A model generated the notes under the pieces. That model made no database searches and had not been told where the DNA came from. It saw only the letters and a program-made list of their open reading frames with translations. Positions 60,993-64,000 of a stretch of 64,000 nucleotides of DNA are shown in pieces (position 1 is the stretch's first letter; each line of letters begins with the position of its first letter). The translations under genes and the position numbers were made by a program. The DNA comes from Nepenthes gracilis (lineage: Eukaryota > Streptophyta > Magnoliopsida > Caryophyllales > Nepenthaceae). The DNA lies in contig BSYO01000028.1 of NCBI GenBank assembly GCA_033239525.1, positions 14,315,597 to 14,379,596 of the forward strand. Reading direction: 5' to 3'.

Positions 60993-61900
60993 ATGGCATT
61001 CTCATTGTCAAAGAATCTGCCGTTCAACATTGAGCAGTTCAACGGGCAGGGCAACTTCATTCTCTGGCAAGAGAGGGTGAAGAACATTCTGACGAGGGAA
61101 GGGACAGTGAAGGCGTTGAAGAAAGACGAAAAGCCTGAAAATCTGACCGACGATGAATGACAAGATAAGAGAGACTTTGCAAACTGTACCATTAAGCTGT
61201 GCCTGGCGGACAACACTCTCTAAGAAGTTCTTGGTCTAACTGATCCGGCGGAGGTTTGGGAGAAGTTAGAAAGCCGTTACAAATCTAAATCCTTGACGAC
61301 CAGGCTTCATATTAAAAAGCAATTTTATGGCCTGCGATTGTTGGAGGGAGGGAGTTTTGAGAGACACTTGGACGAGTTTAACCGGATATTGACGCAGATA
61401 TCTGCTCTTAATGAGGAAATCAAGGAGGAGGATAAGGCGTTGGTTCTACTGGCCTCCCTGCCAGCCAGCTATGATCATATCGTCACAACCTTACTGTTCG
61501 GTAAGGATACTTTAAGGTTGGACAAGGTTATTACCTCTCTGCTCATGAATGAGTCCAGGAGGTCGTAAGGAACCTCATCATCTTCTCATTCTGAGGTCTT
61601 GGTGATCGAATCCAGGGGAAGAAGCAGAGGTCGCCACCAGAAACCGGGAGAGAAGAGTCGCAGCAAGTCGCGATCCAGATACCAAAATCTGGAGTGCCAT
61701 CATTGTGGCAAAAAGGGCCACATTAAGAAGCATTGCTTCAAATGGAAGCGAGAAAATGCAGAGAATGAGAAAAGTGACAAAGGACGCGGCGAAGAAACGT
61801 CCTCCGTCTTAGTAGTCACAAGTGGGGATCTCCTGTTGACATGTCAAGGAGAGGTGGCAAACTCGGAGATCCGAATCGGGGTCAGTAATTGATTCGAGCG
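60993..61900 (+). pseudogene. copia gag, nucleocapsid included
   Basis: Starts MAFSLSKNLPFNIEQFNGQG at 60993. The capsid motifs (FILWQERVKNILTREG; EVWEKLESRYKSKSL; FYGLRLLEGGSFERHLDEFN; LLASLPASYDHIVTTLLFG) precede a zinc knuckle, CHHCGKKGHIKKHC, at about 61,690. In-frame stops at 61158 (TGA), about 61,222 (TAA) and 61566 (TAA) sit where coding codons are expected; no frameshift is needed. The overall type looks Tork/Tnt1-like, but the clade is tentative. Confidence 0.9.
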
Positions 61901-63420
61901 CTACCCTACATGTCACGTCCCGGAAGGGACTATATACATCCTATACTCCAGGAGATTTTGGAGTAATTAGGATAGGCAACAAAGGAACATCTCCTATTGT
62001 AGGTAGAGGAAATATTATTCTGGTCACAAATAATGGCACAAAGCTACTGCTGAAGGATGTGTATCACGTTCCTGACATTCATTTGAATGTCATCTCAGCC
62101 GGTCGACTGGATGATGAGGGCTATTGCAACACCTTCTTTGAAGGTGAATAGAAGTTGACCAGCGGGTCTTTTGTTGCAGCAGAGGAAAGAAGTGCTCCGG
62201 TCTGTATGTGATGGAGGTCCATGCCATGGCCGGAGATGTAAACGCTGCAATCTGCAAGGAGACAGAGGATTTGTGGCACAGGAGGTTGGGCCACATGAGT
62301 GAAAAGGGATTGTCTCACTTGGTCAGGAAGGGCCTAATCAAAGGAACGAAAGAGGACGGGATAAAAACGTGTCATCACTGCTTAGCCGGGAAACAAAGAA
62401 GAGTATCTTTCAATGGAGTTCCGTCAACCCCAAAAATCGGACTGCTTGTTCTCATACACACAGATGTGTGTGGTCCGTTTAAAGAGAAGTCGATCGGTGG
62501 TACTCAATATTTTGTTTCTTTTATTGACGACTGTTCAAGAAAGCTGTGGGTTTACCCATTGAAGACCAAGGATGAGGTCTTTGGTATTTTTGAGCAGTTC
62601 CATGCTCTTGTAGAGCATCAGACGGGGAAGAAGCTGAAGGTTGTCCGTAGTGATAACGACGGCGAATACTTGGGGTCCTTTTGATGCATACTGTTGGTCA
62701 CATGGTATTAGGTATCAGAAAACACCACCGAAGACACCTCAGCTGAATGGAGTAGCAGAAAGATGAATCGTACACTCTTGGAGAGAGTACCTTGTATGCT
62801 TTTTGAAGCAAAACTTAATGTTTCGTTCTAGGCAGAAGCACTCCGGACGGCGGCCTACATTATCGATAGGTCGCCGAGCAAGCCTCTGATGGGTGAAGTG
62901 GCAGAAAAGGTATGGACGGGCGTAGAACCGTCCTATGATTATTTACGAGTGTTCAGATGTAAAGCATTCGTACACGTTCCAAGAGATGAAAGGACGAAAC
63001 TGGAGCCAAAGACGATGCACTGCATCTTTCTAGGCTATGGAGAGGATGAGTTAGGTTACAGATTCTATGATCCTGCCACAAGAAAACTAGTCCGGTCAAG
63101 AGATGTAATATTTGTCGAGAATGAGACGATTGAAGACATTGGCAGGAAGGCAAATTGTAGTGATAAACAGATGGACAAAGTAAGTATCGAAGATGTCCTC
63201 CTGTATCAGAAACAGGTTCAGACGGTCAATGAGGAGTTGACCGGATTGGCGGTCCTGAGGCAGTTGAAGATACTAGTGAGGAGGTCATGGTGCCTGATGA
63301 TGACCAGACTGAAGCCATGTCTCAACCGGCCGCAGAAGTTTCTATTAGACGATCCTCCCAAATGCATTTACCGTCCGTCTGTTAAATGCTCCTCCAAAGG
63401 AGTATATACTGATCGATGAT
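61880..63420 (+). pseudogene. copia protease and integrase
   Basis: A protease remnant, VIDSSATLHVTS (about 61,885), has the usual DSGA changed to DSSA, with a shift of frame. The integrase shows LWHRRLGHMSEKGL and CHHCLAGKQRRVSF (zinc binding), then HTDVCGPF, VSFIDDCSRKLWVY and RSDNDGEY for the two aspartates. LNGVAER carries the glutamate, just before a 1-base deletion that turns the following MNRT into a stop. The C-terminal part includes FRCKAFVHVPRDERTKLEPK and CIFLGYGEDELGYRFYDP (62889-63130). Confidence 0.9.
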
Positions 63421-63449
63421 GCCGTGAGCACGAAGATTATGAAGAGGCT

Positions 63450-64000
63450 ATAAACGGCGAAGGCAAGGAGAAATGGTTGGAGGCCATGAAGGATGAGATG
63501 AGTTCTCTTCATGAGAACCATACCTTTGATCTTGTTAAACTTCCTAAGGGGAAGAAGGCTTTGAAGAATAAATGGGTCTTCCGGTTGAAAGCGGACGAGA
63601 ACACCAATGAGCCAAGATACAAGGTTCGATTGGTGGTTAAAGGTTTCAGACAACGGAAAGGAATTGATTTTGATGAAATATTTGCTCCAGTAGTGAAGAT
63701 GTCTTCCATACGAGTGGTATTGGGCCTGGCTGCCGCCCAGGATCTTGAGGTGGAGTAGATGGATGTCCGAACTGCATTCCTCCATGGAGAGCTTGAGGAG
63801 GAGATTTACATGGAACAGCTCGAAGGTTTTGAGGCTAAGGGAAAGGAACAGCTTGTCTGCCACTTGAAGAAGAGTCTATATGGCTTAAAGCAAGCCCCTC
63901 GGCAGTGGTACAAGAAGTTCGAGTCTGTTATGTCCGGCCAAGGATACCAGCGGACTACTCGCGACCACTGTGTATTTGTGCAGAGGTTTGCTGATGATGA
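63450..64000 (+). pseudogene. copia reverse transcriptase, 3' partial
   Basis: EAMKDEMSSLHENHTFDLV, KNKWVFRLKADE, YKVRLVVKGFRQRKGIDFDE and FAPVVKMSSIRVVLGLAA open the RT. MDVRTAFLHGELEEEIYMEQ carries the first catalytic aspartate, and KKSLYGLKQAPRQWYKKF follows. TAG at 63756 replaces the Gln expected before MDV. The window ends just before the YVDD box. Confidence 0.9.

Overview
The window is nuclear DNA of a flowering plant, most likely a eudicot. It holds two intron-rich plant genes, GT-AG introns of up to 6 kb, AT-rich spacers, and a dense nest of LTR retrotransposons of the plant Tat, Del/Tekay (chromovirus) and Ty1/copia types. There are no bacterial-type operons, and I see no tRNA, rRNA or CRISPR loci. 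All exon models were assembled by hand from splice signals and family similarity; no search was run.

Layout. (1) 1-12032, plus strand: VARICOSE (VCS), the plant EDC4/Ge-1 scaffold of the mRNA decapping complex, in 12 exons. Its 5' end lies outside the window. (2) 12033-15356: 3' flank with old repeats. (3) 15357-20594, minus strand: a 5.2-kb LTR element without pol (LARD type, Tat-like PBS and PPT) with a 45-bp tandem array. It sits at the splice acceptor of an unidentified exon relic (20606-20764). (4) 21848-43234, plus strand: a decayed Tat-lineage Ty3/gypsy element with gag, protease, RT, RNase H, a second RNase H, integrase and an antisense ORF. A complete but mutated Del/Tekay chromovirus (22238-31060, minus strand) is inserted in its 5' LTR, and a 2.7-kb solo LTR (34137-36832) in its RT. 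(5) 43820-53482, minus strand: a complete STAR/KH-domain RNA-binding protein gene (SPIN1-like, 7 exons, 291 aa) with a 6-kb second intron that carries a hAT-like insertion. (6) 53817-59695: relics of a second Tat element (LTR, PBS, gag) with another solo LTR, fused to a chromovirus pol fragment. (7) 60265-64000, plus strand: the 5' LTR, gag, integrase and start of RT of a copia element that runs off the window.

The two host genes converge and both act on RNA: one in mRNA decapping, the other a KH/STAR RNA-binding protein. Nothing in the sequence links their functions. The roughly 30 kb between their 3' ends is almost all retrotransposon. Perfect or near-perfect 5-bp target duplications and paired-LTR empty sites give the order of insertion: the Tat element came first, then the Del/Tekay element and the solo LTR entered it.

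I found no clearly new multi-gene system. The most unusual structures are a 0.8-kb GCCGGTTTC array present in only one LTR of the Del/Tekay element, a repeat unit shared between the 3' regions of two Tat-type elements, a decayed antisense gene in the Tat element, and the exon relic split from its splice acceptor by the LARD.
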